Translations under genes and position numbers: made by a program | The notes under the pieces: generated by a model | What the model saw: only the letters and a program-made list of their open reading frames with translations | Told to the model about the DNA's origin: nothing | Database searches by the model: none | Source of the DNA: Polaribacter sp. SA4-12 | GTDB lineage: Bacteria > Bacteroidota > Bacteroidia > Flavobacteriales > Flavobacteriaceae | Assembly: GCF_002163675.1 (NCBI RefSeq) | Contig: NZ_CP019334.1 | Span: 3,081,501-3,145,500, forward strand | Direction of reading: 5' to 3' | Length of the DNA stretch: 64,000 nucleotides | Shown: piece after piece, positions 45,774 to 53,953 of the stretch | Position numbering within the stretch: position 1 is the first letter of the stretch | Layout: the number at the start of each line of letters is the position of its first letter

Positions 45774-45803
45774 AAAAAAACCTCCATTTATGGAGGTTTT
45801 TTT
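45774..45803. terminator. Terminator after gapN
   Basis: AAAAAAACCTCCAT and ATGGAGGTTTTTTT with a two-base loop; symmetrical, so it also serves the minus-strand small gene at 45826. Confidence 0.85.
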
Positions 45804-45825
45804 ATGAAATTCTAAGAACAAGTTT

Positions 45826-46050
45826 TTATTCTATAATTTCGTAGTCAATGCTTAATTTCCGTAAAGATCTTAAGGCAGAGCCAGCGTTTTTATCTTCGAC
45901 TTCAATTTCTACAGTGTCTCCTTCTAAAAGAATGTCTGTAAGTTCATTTGATAAGGAATCGCTAATGTTAGATGAGATTTCTGAAATACATTTGGCTATT
46001 GCTCTTCTATCTGGTCTTTGAGTATCACAAGACAATAAGTTTAGTTTCAT
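45826..46050 (-). CDS. Small protein of unknown function
   Basis: A 74-residue protein, MKLNLLSCDTQRPDRR then a Ser/Ile-rich middle and an acidic end (DTVEIEVEDKNAGSALRSLRKLSIDYEIIE). The ending, with K-x-A-G-x-x-L-R-x-L-R, recalls the C-terminal domain of ribosomal protein bL12, but the match is too short to trust. Real start and normal codon pattern make it a likely gene; function unknown. It lies downstream of the universal stress protein gene on the same strand. Confidence 0.5.
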   Translation of the reverse strand: MKLNLLSCDTQRPDRRAIAKCISEISSNISDSLSNELTDILLEGDTVEIEVEDKNAGSALRSLRKLSIDYEIIE

Positions 46051-46163
46051 AATTGTAATTTATTATTGCAATATACTTGAGTTTATGTTATTGATGTATA
46101 GTTATCCGTTTTAAATGATATTTAACAATATTGATATTATATAATCAATAATTACCTAAGTCG

Positions 46164-46991
46164 TTAAACCTTAATGGTTAGCATGGGTTTTAGTGCGTTT
46201 TTAGATAAGTTTTTGGTAACACTGCCTGTAAATAAATGTGCTAAACCAGTTCTTCCATGAGTGCTTAAAGCAATTAAATCTGCATTAATATCTTTAGAAA
46301 AATTTAAAATACCTTTTTCTACTGAAACATCACTATACACGTTTATTTTGTGTTTGGGTAGATTAAAACCTGAGATAAAATCTTTTACTTTTTGTTTTGC
46401 TTCAGCAGTTGACTGAAAGTTAGCGGGAGTATTTACTTTTAATAAATGAATTTTACTTTTAAAAGTATTTGCGAAATCGACAAATTTACCAAATACTTCT
46501 TTGTTTTCTTCCTTAAAGTTAGAAGCGAAAACTAAGGTTTCTAATTTAAAATTTTTGCTATCTTGTTTTACGACAATTACAGGTCTTTTAGAACTTCGTA
46601 CTATTTTTTCGGTATTAGATCCAATGATCATTTCTTCAAGTTCAGAATGACCTTTAAACCCCATTATTATTAAATCTGCATCAATTTTATCTGCATATTT
46701 TTGTATTCCATCAAAAGGGTTGTTTAGTTTTATAAAGTACTCTACATTAATATCTTTACTAAATAAAGTATCTTTAAAATTCAATATTTTTTCTCTAATT
46801 TTTCTTAAATATAACATGCTTTCAGGAATGCTGAATTTACTACTTGCTGTCATGTCTATTACTCCTTTTGGGAGTTCAATTAAGTGAATAAGATAAACTG
46901 TTGCGTTTGTTTTTTTAGCAATTTTTGCTGCTATTTTACAAGCGTATTCAGATGTTTTTGAAAAGTCTGTAGGAACTAAAATCGATTTCAT
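46164..46991 (-). CDS. Tandem-domain universal stress protein
   Basis: A 275-residue protein with two UspA folds. The first begins KSILVPTDFSKTSEYACKIA and ends LIIMGFKGHSELEEMIIGSNTEKIVRSSKRPVIVVK. The second ends LIALSTHGRTGLAHLFTGSVTKNL, with G-x(9)-G-S/T, the ATP-binding motif. Universal stress proteins respond to starvation and respiratory stress; the specific role is unknown. Stand-alone gene facing a small unknown gene, with no clear operon. Confidence 0.88.
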   Translation of the reverse strand: MKSILVPTDFSKTSEYACKIAAKIAKKTNATVYLIHLIELPKGVIDMTASSKFSIPESMLYLRKIREKILNFKDTLFSKDINVEYFIKLNNPFDGIQKYADKIDADLIIMGFKGHSELEEMIIGSNTEKIVRSSKRPVIVVKQDSKNFKLETLVFASNFKEENKEVFGKFVDFANTFKSKIHLLKVNTPANFQSTAEAKQKVKDFISGFNLPKHKINVYSDVSVEKGILNFSKDINADLIALSTHGRTGLAHLFTGSVTKNLSKNALKPMLTIKV

Positions 46992-47058
46992 CTTACAAAA
47001 ATTTAAAGGTTAATATCAATGTATCTAAAGTTACGAAAAATATTTGACTTGAACTTAG

Positions 47059-47089
47059 TTTGGTAAATCCCAAACATTTAGTATCTTTG
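47059..47089 (+). promoter_or_regulatory. Promoter of rimP-nusA-infB
   Basis: TTTG at 47059-47062, exactly 19 bases, then TATCTTTG at 47082-47089. Perfect Bacteroidetes primary-sigma promoter, about 75 bases before the rimP ATG. Confidence 0.85.
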
Positions 47090-47119
47090 CAGCGAAATTT
47101 ACAGTAAATGAAGAAGGAA

Positions 47120-47143
47120 GGGGACTAAGAGTCCCCTCTTTTT
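47120..47143 (+). terminator. Terminator-like hairpin in the rimP-nusA-infB leader
   Basis: GGGGACT (47120-47126) and AGTCCCC (47130-47136) with a three-base loop, then TCTTTTTAT. It has the form of a rho-independent terminator but lies between the promoter and rimP, 23 bases before the start codon, so it may act as an attenuator. Confidence 0.7.
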
Positions 47144-47165
47144 ATACTTTATTTTAAGATTAAAA

Positions 47166-47627
47166 ATGGACCAAACAAAGGTAAGAGATTTAGTAGATGA
47201 AGCACTAGCACTGAATGAATCGTTGTATTTGATAGATTTCGTAATATCAGAAAACAATAAGATTCAGATAACAGTAGATGGTGATAATGGAGTTCCATTA
47301 AGTGAATGTATAAGAATTAGTAGAAGCGTAGATAATAATTTTGATAGAGAAGAAGAAGATTTCTCGTTAGAAGTTTCTACACCTGATATTGCACATCCAT
47401 TAAAAGTAAATAGACAATATATTAAAAACATCAACAGAATACTTAAAGTGAAAACTTCGGTAGAAGAATTTGAAGGGACTTTAGTAGAAGCAGATGAAGA
47501 TAAAATTGTTTTAAATTGGAAGGCTAGAGAGCCAAAACCAATAGGGAAAGGAAAAGTTACTGTAAGTAAAGCAGCAACTATAGCCTATAAAGATATTATA
47601 GAAGCAAAAGTGAAGATTGTATTTTAA
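47166..47627 (+). CDS. rimP: Ribosome maturation factor RimP
   Basis: 30S-subunit assembly factor of 153 residues. The N-terminal domain contains ITVDGDNGVPLSECIRISRSVDNNFD and the motif SPDIAHPLK-like sequence STPDIAHPLKVNRQYIKNI, which corresponds to the family motif V-S-S-P-G-x-x-x-P-L. The C-terminal domain is a small SH3-like barrel ending IEAKVKIVF. First gene of the conserved rimP-nusA-infB cluster; nusA starts 12 bases after its stop. Confidence 0.92.
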   Translation: MDQTKVRDLVDEALALNESLYLIDFVISENNKIQITVDGDNGVPLSECIRISRSVDNNFDREEEDFSLEVSTPDIAHPLKVNRQYIKNINRILKVKTSVEEFEGTLVEADEDKIVLNWKAREPKPIGKGKVTVSKAATIAYKDIIEAKVKIVF

Positions 47628-47639
47628 GTAAAAAATGTA

Positions 47640-48896
47640 ATGGAGAATATAGCATTAATTGATTCGTTTTCAGAATTTAAAGATAACAAGAGTATAGACA
47701 GAGTAACATTGATGTCTATTTTAGAAGAGGTTTTTAGAGCTACCTTAAAACGTAAGTTTGGGTCTGATGATAATTTTGATATTATTATTAATCCTGATAA
47801 GGGAGATTTAGAGATTTGGAGAAATAGAATTGTTGTTGCAGATGGTTTTTCTGAAGATGATAATGAAGAAATAGAATTAGCAGAAGCAAGATTAATTGAG
47901 CCAGATTTTGAAATTGGTGAAGATGTATCTGAAGAAGTTAAGTTAATTGATTTAGGAAGAAGAGCTATTTTGGCATTACGTCAGAACTTAATTTCTAAAA
48001 TTTACGAACACGATAGTACAAATATCTTTAAGCAATTTAAAGAATTAGAAGGCGAGTTATATAGTGCAGAAGTGCATCACATTCGTCACAATGCAATTAT
48101 TCTATTAGATGATGATGGAAATGAAATTGTATTACCTAAGAGTGAACAAATAAGGTCAGACTTTTTTAGAAAAGGAGATTCTGTTAGAGGTGTTATAAAA
48201 ACAGTAGAATTAAGAGGTAATAAACCTGCAATTATATTGTCTAGAACATCTCCATTGTTTTTAAATAAATTATTCGAGCAAGAAATTCCAGAAGTTTTTG
48301 ACGGTTTAATTACTGTAGAAGGAGTTGCAAGAATACCAGGTGAAAAAGCAAAAGTAGCGGTAGATTCTTATGATGATAGAATCGATCCTGTTGGAGCTTG
48401 TGTAGGAGTAAAAGGTTCAAGAATTCACGGTATAGTTCGTGAGTTAGGGAATGAGAATATAGATGTTATTAACTATACCAAGAACGAACAATTATTCATT
48501 TCAAGAGCATTGAGTCCTGCAAAAGTGACGTCAATGGAAATTGAAATGTATGATGAAGAGAAAAATGGTAAAAAAGGACGCGTAAAAGTTCTTTTAAAAC
48601 CAGAAGAAGTTTCTAAAGCAATTGGTAGAGGTGGTGTAAATATTCGTTTAGCGAGTGAGTTAACAGGTTACGAAATAGACGTTCAAAGAGAAGGTTTGGA
48701 GGAAGAAGATGTTGAGTTAACAGAATTTACTGACGAAATTGAAGATTGGGTTATTACTGAATTCAAAAAGATTGGTTTAGATACTGCAAGAAGCGTATTA
48801 GAAACTAGTGTTGCTGAGTTGGTGAAAAGAACCGATTTAGAGGAAGAAACAATTATGGATGTTCAGAGAGTTCTTAAAGAAGAATTTGAAGACTAA
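47640..48896 (+). CDS. nusA: Transcription termination/antitermination factor NusA
   Basis: A 418-residue protein with an N-terminal RNA polymerase-binding domain (ALIDSFSEFKDNKSIDRVTLMSILEEVFRATLKRKFG). An S1 domain (about 125-200: GELYSAEVHHIRHNAIIL) and two KH domains follow (RIDPVGACVGVKGSRIHGIVRELG and ISKAIGRGGVNIRLAS-like sequence VSKAIGRGGVNIRLASELTG). It lacks the acidic repeats of E. coli NusA, as in most bacteria. It modulates pausing and termination. Middle gene of rimP-nusA-infB. Confidence 0.94.
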   Translation: MENIALIDSFSEFKDNKSIDRVTLMSILEEVFRATLKRKFGSDDNFDIIINPDKGDLEIWRNRIVVADGFSEDDNEEIELAEARLIEPDFEIGEDVSEEVKLIDLGRRAILALRQNLISKIYEHDSTNIFKQFKELEGELYSAEVHHIRHNAIILLDDDGNEIVLPKSEQIRSDFFRKGDSVRGVIKTVELRGNKPAIILSRTSPLFLNKLFEQEIPEVFDGLITVEGVARIPGEKAKVAVDSYDDRIDPVGACVGVKGSRIHGIVRELGNENIDVINYTKNEQLFISRALSPAKVTSMEIEMYDEEKNGKKGRVKVLLKPEEVSKAIGRGGVNIRLASELTGYEIDVQREGLEEEDVELTEFTDEIEDWVITEFKKIGLDTARSVLETSVAELVKRTDLEEETIMDVQRVLKEEFED

Positions 48897-48956
48897 GTAT
48901 AGTATAGAAGTAAAGTAAAAATTATATTTTTACAAGTATAAAGTTAAAAAGAATAT

Positions 48957-51830
48957 ATGTCTGTAGGCAAAACAATGAGGCTTAATAAAGTTTTAAGAGA
49001 GTTAAATATTTCTCTTGATAGAGCAGTCGAATATTTAGCGGATAAAGGTCACGAAATAGAAGCGAGACCTACCACTAAAATTCCGGGTGATGTTTATCAA
49101 GTTTTACTTGATGGCTTTGAAACAGATGCTAACAAGAAAGCGGCATCTAAAGAAGTTGGAGAGGAAAAACGTAAAGAGAAAGAAGCAATTCGTTTAGATC
49201 TAGAAGCTAAGTTAGAGAAAAAAAGAGCGGAAGAGGTTAAGAAGGAAGAGGTTTTAAAAGCCAAAGCAGATAAATTAGAACTTAAAACTGTAGGTAAGAT
49301 TGATATTGATAATATCGGTAAAAAACCTGTAGTTAAAGTTGAAGAGGTAAAAGAAGAACCTAAAAAGGTTGTTGTTGCCCCTAAAGCTGAAGAACCTAAA
49401 ATTGAAGAAGCTAAAGCTGAAGAGCCTAAAGTGGAAAAATCAGTTGAAGAGAAAGCAGTTGTTGAAACTCCGGTTGTTGAAGTACCAGTTGTTGAAAAAT
49501 CAAAAGCTGCAAAGCCAGAAGTTAAGAAATCTGTTTCTGAAATTGAAAAAGAAGTTTCTAAGGTTGGAGATAAACCTAAGAGTAAAAAAGAAGCTTTAAG
49601 AGCAGAGGAAAAAGCTGAAGATGTTACGCCAGAAAATGCGGAAGCTATCAAAACTCAGTATAAAAAACTAGACGGCCCAAACTTTACAGGTAAGAAAATT
49701 GATTTAAAACAATTTGAGAGACCAAAGAAAAAGAAGCCAGAAGTTAAAAAAGACGCAAACGCAGATAAAAAGAAACGTAAGCGAATTGTAACTAAAGCAG
49801 GAGCGCCAGGTTCTGCAACAGCTAGACCTGTTAGGCCAGCACAAAACAGAGGTGGAAGTGGTAGGCCTCCATTTAATAGAGGTGGAAGAGGTGCTGCAAG
49901 ACCAGCAGCAGTTAAGAAAGAAGAACCAACAGAAGCAGAAATTCAAAAGCAAGTTAGAGAAACGCTTGAGAAACTTCAAGGGAAATCTTCTAGAGGAAAA
50001 GGTGCAAAATACCGTAGAAATAAAAGAGATGCGCATAGAGAACATTCTGATGCAGAATTAGAAGCTCAAGCATTAGATAATAAAATATTAAAAGTAACAG
50101 AGTTCGTTACTGTAAGTGAAGTTGCTACAATGATGGAGGTTCCAGTAACCAACATTATTTCTGCATGTATGTCTTTAGGAATGATGGTTACAATGAATCA
50201 GCGTTTAGATGCTGAGACATTAGTAATTGTTGCTGAAGAATTCAATCATAAAGTAGAGTTTATAGGAGCTGAAGTAGAAGAGTCTATAGAAGAAGTTATT
50301 GATAAACCAGAAGATTTAGTAACTCGTGCACCAATTATTACGGTAATGGGTCACGTAGATCATGGTAAAACTTCTTTATTAGATTATATTAGAAAAGCAA
50401 ATGTAATCGAAGGTGAAAGTGGAGGTATTACACAACACATTGGAGCATATTCAGTAAATGTTGGAGATCAAAAAATAGCATTTTTAGATACACCTGGTCA
50501 CGAGGCCTTTACAGCAATGAGAGCACGTGGTGCGCAAGTAACGGATTTAGTAATTATTGTAGCTGCAGCAGATGATGATGTAATGCCACAAACAAAAGAA
50601 GCTATTTCTCACGCACAAGCGGCAGGAGTTCCAATCATATTTGCTATCAATAAAATTGATAAGCCAAATGCGAATCCAGATAATGTGAAAACACAATTAT
50701 CTCAAATGAATTTGTTGATTGAAGAATGGGGTGGAAACATTCAGTCTCAAGATATATCAGCAAAAATTGGAACAGGAGTTCCTGAATTATTAGAAAAAGT
50801 TTTATTAGAAGCTGAAATTTTAGAATTGAAAGCGAATCCTAATAAAAATGCAGTTGGAGCAGTAGTTGAAGCTTCACTAGATAAAGGTAGAGGATATGTT
50901 TCTACGATATTAGTACAAGCTGGAACTTTAAAAATTGGAGATTACTTGTTAGCAGGTAAACACAGTGGTAAAGTAAGAGCAATGTTTGATGACCAAGGAA
51001 CTAATTTAAAAGAAGCTGGACCATCAACACCAGTATCAATCTTAGGATTAGACGGAGCGCCACAAGCAGGAGATAAATTTGTTGTCTTTGACGATGAAAG
51101 AGAAGCGAAACAAATTGCTTCTAAGAGATCTCAATTACAACGTGAGCAATCTGTAAGAACTCAGAAAACATTAACGTTAGATGAAATCGGACGTAGAATT
51201 GCGTTAGGAGACTTTAAAGAATTAAACATTATCTTAAAAGGAGATGTAGATGGTTCTGTAGAAGCTTTAACAGATTCTTTCCAGAAATTATCTACCGAAG
51301 AAATTCAAGTTAATATTTTACATAAAGGTGTTGGAGCCATTACAGAAAGTGATGTGTTATTAGCAACAGCTTCAGATGCAATTATTATTGGGTTTAATGT
51401 ACGTCCGCAAGGAAATGCAAGAGCAATAGCAGATAGAGAAGAAGTAGATATTAGAACATACTCTATTATTTATGCAGCTATCAATGACTTAAAAGACGCC
51501 ATGGAAGGAATGTTATCTCCAGAAATGAAAGAAGAAGTTAGTGGTAATGTAGAAATTAGAGAAGTTTATAAAATATCTAAAGTTGGTAACATTGCAGGTT
51601 GTATGGTAATGTCTGGTAAAATCTTTAGAGATTCTAAAATTAGAATTATTAGAGATGGAATTGTAGTTCATGATGGAGTTTTAACATCGTTAAAACGTTT
51701 TAAAGATGATGTTAGAGAAGTTGGTAAAGGGTTCGATTGTGGACTTCAACTTAAAAACTACAACGACATTGAAGAAGGTGATGTAATTGAAGCTTATAAA
51801 GAAGTAGCAGTTAAGAAGAAATTGAAATAG
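48957..51830 (+). CDS. infB: Translation initiation factor IF-2
   Basis: A 957-residue GTPase. N-terminal ~450 residues include [25 protein letters not shown] and a long Lys/Glu/Val-rich, repetitive spacer (residues ~60-380) with alternating KAEEPK-like units, then a Gly/Arg/Pro patch ([16 protein letters not shown]). The GTPase domain starts [18 protein letters not shown], with [17 protein letters not shown] and NKIDKP. Domains II-IV follow. It delivers fMet-tRNA to the ribosome. The long repetitive spacer gives shadow open frames on both strands that I consider non-coding. Last gene of rimP-nusA-infB; a strong terminator follows. Confidence 0.95.
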   Translation: MSVGKTMRLNKVLRELNISLDRAVEYLADKGHEIEARPTTKIPGDVYQVLLDGFETDANKKAASKEVGEEKRKEKEAIRLDLEAKLEKKRAEEVKKEEVLKAKADKLELKTVGKIDIDNIGKKPVVKVEEVKEEPKKVVVAPKAEEPKIEEAKAEEPKVEKSVEEKAVVETPVVEVPVVEKSKAAKPEVKKSVSEIEKEVSKVGDKPKSKKEALRAEEKAEDVTPENAEAIKTQYKKLDGPNFTGKKIDLKQFERPKKKKPEVKKDANADKKKRKRIVTKAGAPGSATARPVRPAQNRGGSGRPPFNRGGRGAARPAAVKKEEPTEAEIQKQVRETLEKLQGKSSRGKGAKYRRNKRDAHREHSDAELEAQALDNKILKVTEFVTVSEVATMMEVPVTNIISACMSLGMMVTMNQRLDAETLVIVAEEFNHKVEFIGAEVEESIEEVIDKPEDLVTRAPIITVMGHVDHGKTSLLDYIRKANVIEGESGGITQHIGAYSVNVGDQKIAFLDTPGHEAFTAMRARGAQVTDLVIIVAAADDDVMPQTKEAISHAQAAGVPIIFAINKIDKPNANPDNVKTQLSQMNLLIEEWGGNIQSQDISAKIGTGVPELLEKVLLEAEILELKANPNKNAVGAVVEASLDKGRGYVSTILVQAGTLKIGDYLLAGKHSGKVRAMFDDQGTNLKEAGPSTPVSILGLDGAPQAGDKFVVFDDEREAKQIASKRSQLQREQSVRTQKTLTLDEIGRRIALGDFKELNIILKGDVDGSVEALTDSFQKLSTEEIQVNILHKGVGAITESDVLLATASDAIIIGFNVRPQGNARAIADREEVDIRTYSIIYAAINDLKDAMEGMLSPEMKEEVSGNVEIREVYKISKVGNIAGCMVMSGKIFRDSKIRIIRDGIVVHDGVLTSLKRFKDDVREVGKGFDCGLQLKNYNDIEEGDVIEAYKEVAVKKKLK

Positions 51831-51851
51831 TAATTTCAAAACTTATATACT

Positions 51852-51892
51852 AAGTCGAGATTTCAGCATGCTGAAATCTCGACTTTTTTTAT
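51852..51892 (+). terminator. Terminator of rimP-nusA-infB
   Basis: AAGTCGAGATTTCAGCA / TGCTGAAATCTCGACTT, a perfect 34-base palindrome, followed by T7. Confidence 0.9.
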
Positions 51893-52045
51893 GCGCTTTA
51901 TTTAAAATATTCAATAATTGATATAGAGAAGTCTTTATGGTTTTTATCAAAATGAAATATTAACACAAAATTAGTAATAGCAATTGTAAGGTTTCCTTTT
52001 TTTGAAAGACTTGACTATTATTCAATCAATATAAACATATAAACA

Positions 52046-52579
52046 ATGAAAAAATCTATTTTAGCAATTGCTATTTTTGCAATCACATTAATTAGTTCAA
52101 CAGAAGTAACAGGTCAAGAATTTAAAGACTTAGATAAAAGTCCAATGGATGCAGCATCATATCCAAGTAGTTATAAAATTTCTGACAAAGTTGTAAAAGT
52201 AACTTACGGAAGACCACAATTAAAAGGAAGAGCATTAAGTAAATTAGCCCCAGTTGATAAAGTTTGGAGAACTGGTGCAAATGAAGCTGCAGAAATTACA
52301 TTTTATAAAGATGTAACTTTCGGTGGTAAAGCTGTAAAAGCAGGAACTTATTCTTTATTTACAATACCAAAAACAGAAGGAGATTGGACAGTTATTTTAA
52401 GTACAGCGAAGAATGTTTGGGGTTCTTATTATTATAAAGAAAACCAAGACGTTGTTAGAGTTTCAGGAACAGTTTCTACATCAGAAAAAAGTATAGAAGC
52501 ATTTTCTATGCTATTTGCTGATGATATGACATTAAAAATGGGTTGGGCAAATACAGTAGTTTCTGTATCTATCAAATAA
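52046..52579 (+). CDS. DUF2911 domain protein, exported
   Basis: A 177-residue protein with a signal peptide (to about residue 23, ending TEVTGQ) and the DUF2911 pattern: VVKVTYGRPQLKGRAL, KVWRTGANEAAEITFYKDVTFGGKAVKAGTYSLFTIP and VWGSYYYKENQDVVRV. DUF2911 proteins are widespread in Bacteroidetes and have no assigned function. It probably sits in the periplasm or outside. Stand-alone gene with a terminator on each side. Confidence 0.85.
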   Translation: MKKSILAIAIFAITLISSTEVTGQEFKDLDKSPMDAASYPSSYKISDKVVKVTYGRPQLKGRALSKLAPVDKVWRTGANEAAEITFYKDVTFGGKAVKAGTYSLFTIPKTEGDWTVILSTAKNVWGSYYYKENQDVVRVSGTVSTSEKSIEAFSMLFADDMTLKMGWANTVVSVSIK

Positions 52580-52599
52580 TTTTATTTTCAATAATTTTT

Positions 52600-52628
52600 A
52601 AAACCATCTAATTTTTAGATGGTTTTTT
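52600..52628 (+). terminator. Terminator after the DUF2911 gene
   Basis: AAACCATCTAA / TTAGATGGTTT with a T7 tail; 20 bases after the stop. Confidence 0.85.
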
Positions 52629-52735
52629 TCCTTTTTAAAGGTGTTTTTCACCCTTTTAATAAAGTTTTATTTCGAAAAAGCCTTTCATATGCTTTATTTG
52701 TATGAAATAAAATAATAACCATTAAGTTAAAAATT

Positions 52736-53155
52736 ATGAAAACTATCTTAAACAAAATATTCTTTTTTATCACTTTAGTAAGTACAATAGCATTTACAAA
52801 TTGTAATAACTCAGATGATAATTCTCTAGAATTAAACATTCAAAACAAAGTAAAGTTGTTAGAAAGTAGTGAATGGCTATTAAAAGGTTTTGAAGACAGA
52901 GTAATGCATACATTTGTTGCAGGCGAAAGACTTACATATTATGGTACTGATAATGAATTTACAGATGAAGCGATTCCTGGAACACAAGTTTATACAGTTA
53001 GTGGAGAACTTTTAACGTTAGATTTTAATTTTGGTAACGTAGCTACTTATGAAATAAGGTTTTCTTGCGACAATACTATTGTAGAATTTTTAAAAGATGA
53101 AGAAGTAAATACTACACTTTACAAAAGAAACTCAAATTATAAAGACTGTTTGTAA
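52736..53155 (+). CDS. Lipoprotein of unknown function
   Basis: A 139-residue protein with a lipoprotein signal (STIAFTNC, cysteine at residue 23) and an Asn/Asp-rich start of the mature part (NNSDDNSLELN). The rest is predicted beta-rich: SEWLLKGFEDRVMHTFVAGERLTYYGTDNEFTDEA, a lipocalin-like tenor, but no family is recognised. A second lipoprotein-like gene follows 49 bases later and may be co-transcribed. Confidence 0.6.
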   Translation: MKTILNKIFFFITLVSTIAFTNCNNSDDNSLELNIQNKVKLLESSEWLLKGFEDRVMHTFVAGERLTYYGTDNEFTDEAIPGTQVYTVSGELLTLDFNFGNVATYEIRFSCDNTIVEFLKDEEVNTTLYKRNSNYKDCL

Positions 53156-53204
53156 GCAGTATTTTAAAAAGTATAGATCCTATTTTTCTGTTTTTAATTC
53201 AAAA

Positions 53205-53825
53205 ATGATGTTCAATAATTATAAAAAGTTAATTAAATACCTTTTTTTAACGCCACTTTTAATGGCTTTTCAATGTGATGATGAGTTAATATCTACAATC
53301 GAATACAATACATACAGTATTAAGATAACACCAAAAAAAACATTTTCTTTAAACGATACTATTTGGGTAGAAGGTAGAATTTCTGCAAAAGCTTTTGATA
53401 CAGCAATTAATGACTCTATCTTTAATGATAACAATCAAGCCAACTCATTTTATATATCTAAATTTATAACACCAACAGAGCATTCAAATGCCAAAGATGC
53501 AATTGATAGTTTTGAATTAATTTACGAAGTTGGTGAGTTTTCTTTTCTTGGAATTTGCGAAAATTCAAAATTATTTGCGGATGCTATTTTAGATAAAGAT
53601 CAATTATTTTATACTTACAAATTAGGCTTAAAACCAAAATTCACAGGAGATTTTGTTATTAGTGGTTTAGATGGTGAAATTCAAAATGTAGAAAGAAACT
53701 TATCTATTTCAGAAGCATATCCAATAGATAGACATCCAAAACAAATAGGGTTTCTAAATTGTGAAGCTGTTTCTTGGTTATATATAGAAGAATCTACAAG
53801 AGAATTTCTATTTAAAGTAGAGTAG
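53205..53825 (+). CDS. Probable lipoprotein of unknown function
   Basis: A 206-residue protein starting MMFNNYKKLIKYLFLTPLLMAFQCDDE; the A-F-Q-C at about residue 24 with acidic residues after it suggests a lipobox, though Ala-Phe-Gln is not the strictest form. The mature part is predicted beta-rich, with SLNDTIWVEGRISAKAFD, resembling lipoproteins that precede leuS in other flavobacteria. No function recognised. The leuS promoter starts just after it. Confidence 0.55.
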   Translation: MMFNNYKKLIKYLFLTPLLMAFQCDDELISTIEYNTYSIKITPKKTFSLNDTIWVEGRISAKAFDTAINDSIFNDNNQANSFYISKFITPTEHSNAKDAIDSFELIYEVGEFSFLGICENSKLFADAILDKDQLFYTYKLGLKPKFTGDFVISGLDGEIQNVERNLSISEAYPIDRHPKQIGFLNCEAVSWLYIEESTREFLFKVE

Positions 53826-53925
53826 AAATTCATGTTTTTTTTAAAGACCTCATCAATTTTAATACTCAATTAAAATAGATAAGGTCTTTGTTGTTTATAA
53901 ATAAGACTCTTTTGTAGAATAAACG

Positions 53926-53933
53926 TAAATTTG
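53926..53933 (+). promoter_or_regulatory. -7 box of leuS
   Basis: TAAATTTG, exact TAnnTTTG, 20 bases before the leuS ATG. Confidence 0.55.
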
Positions 53934-53953
53934 CACCCTTAAAAGCAGAAAAA

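Noticed and set aside
49097..49651. Long open frames on the minus strand (and a second plus frame) inside infB
   Set aside because: They are shadows of the Lys/Glu/Val-rich repetitive spacer of IF-2; the products are low-complexity and lack starts with support.
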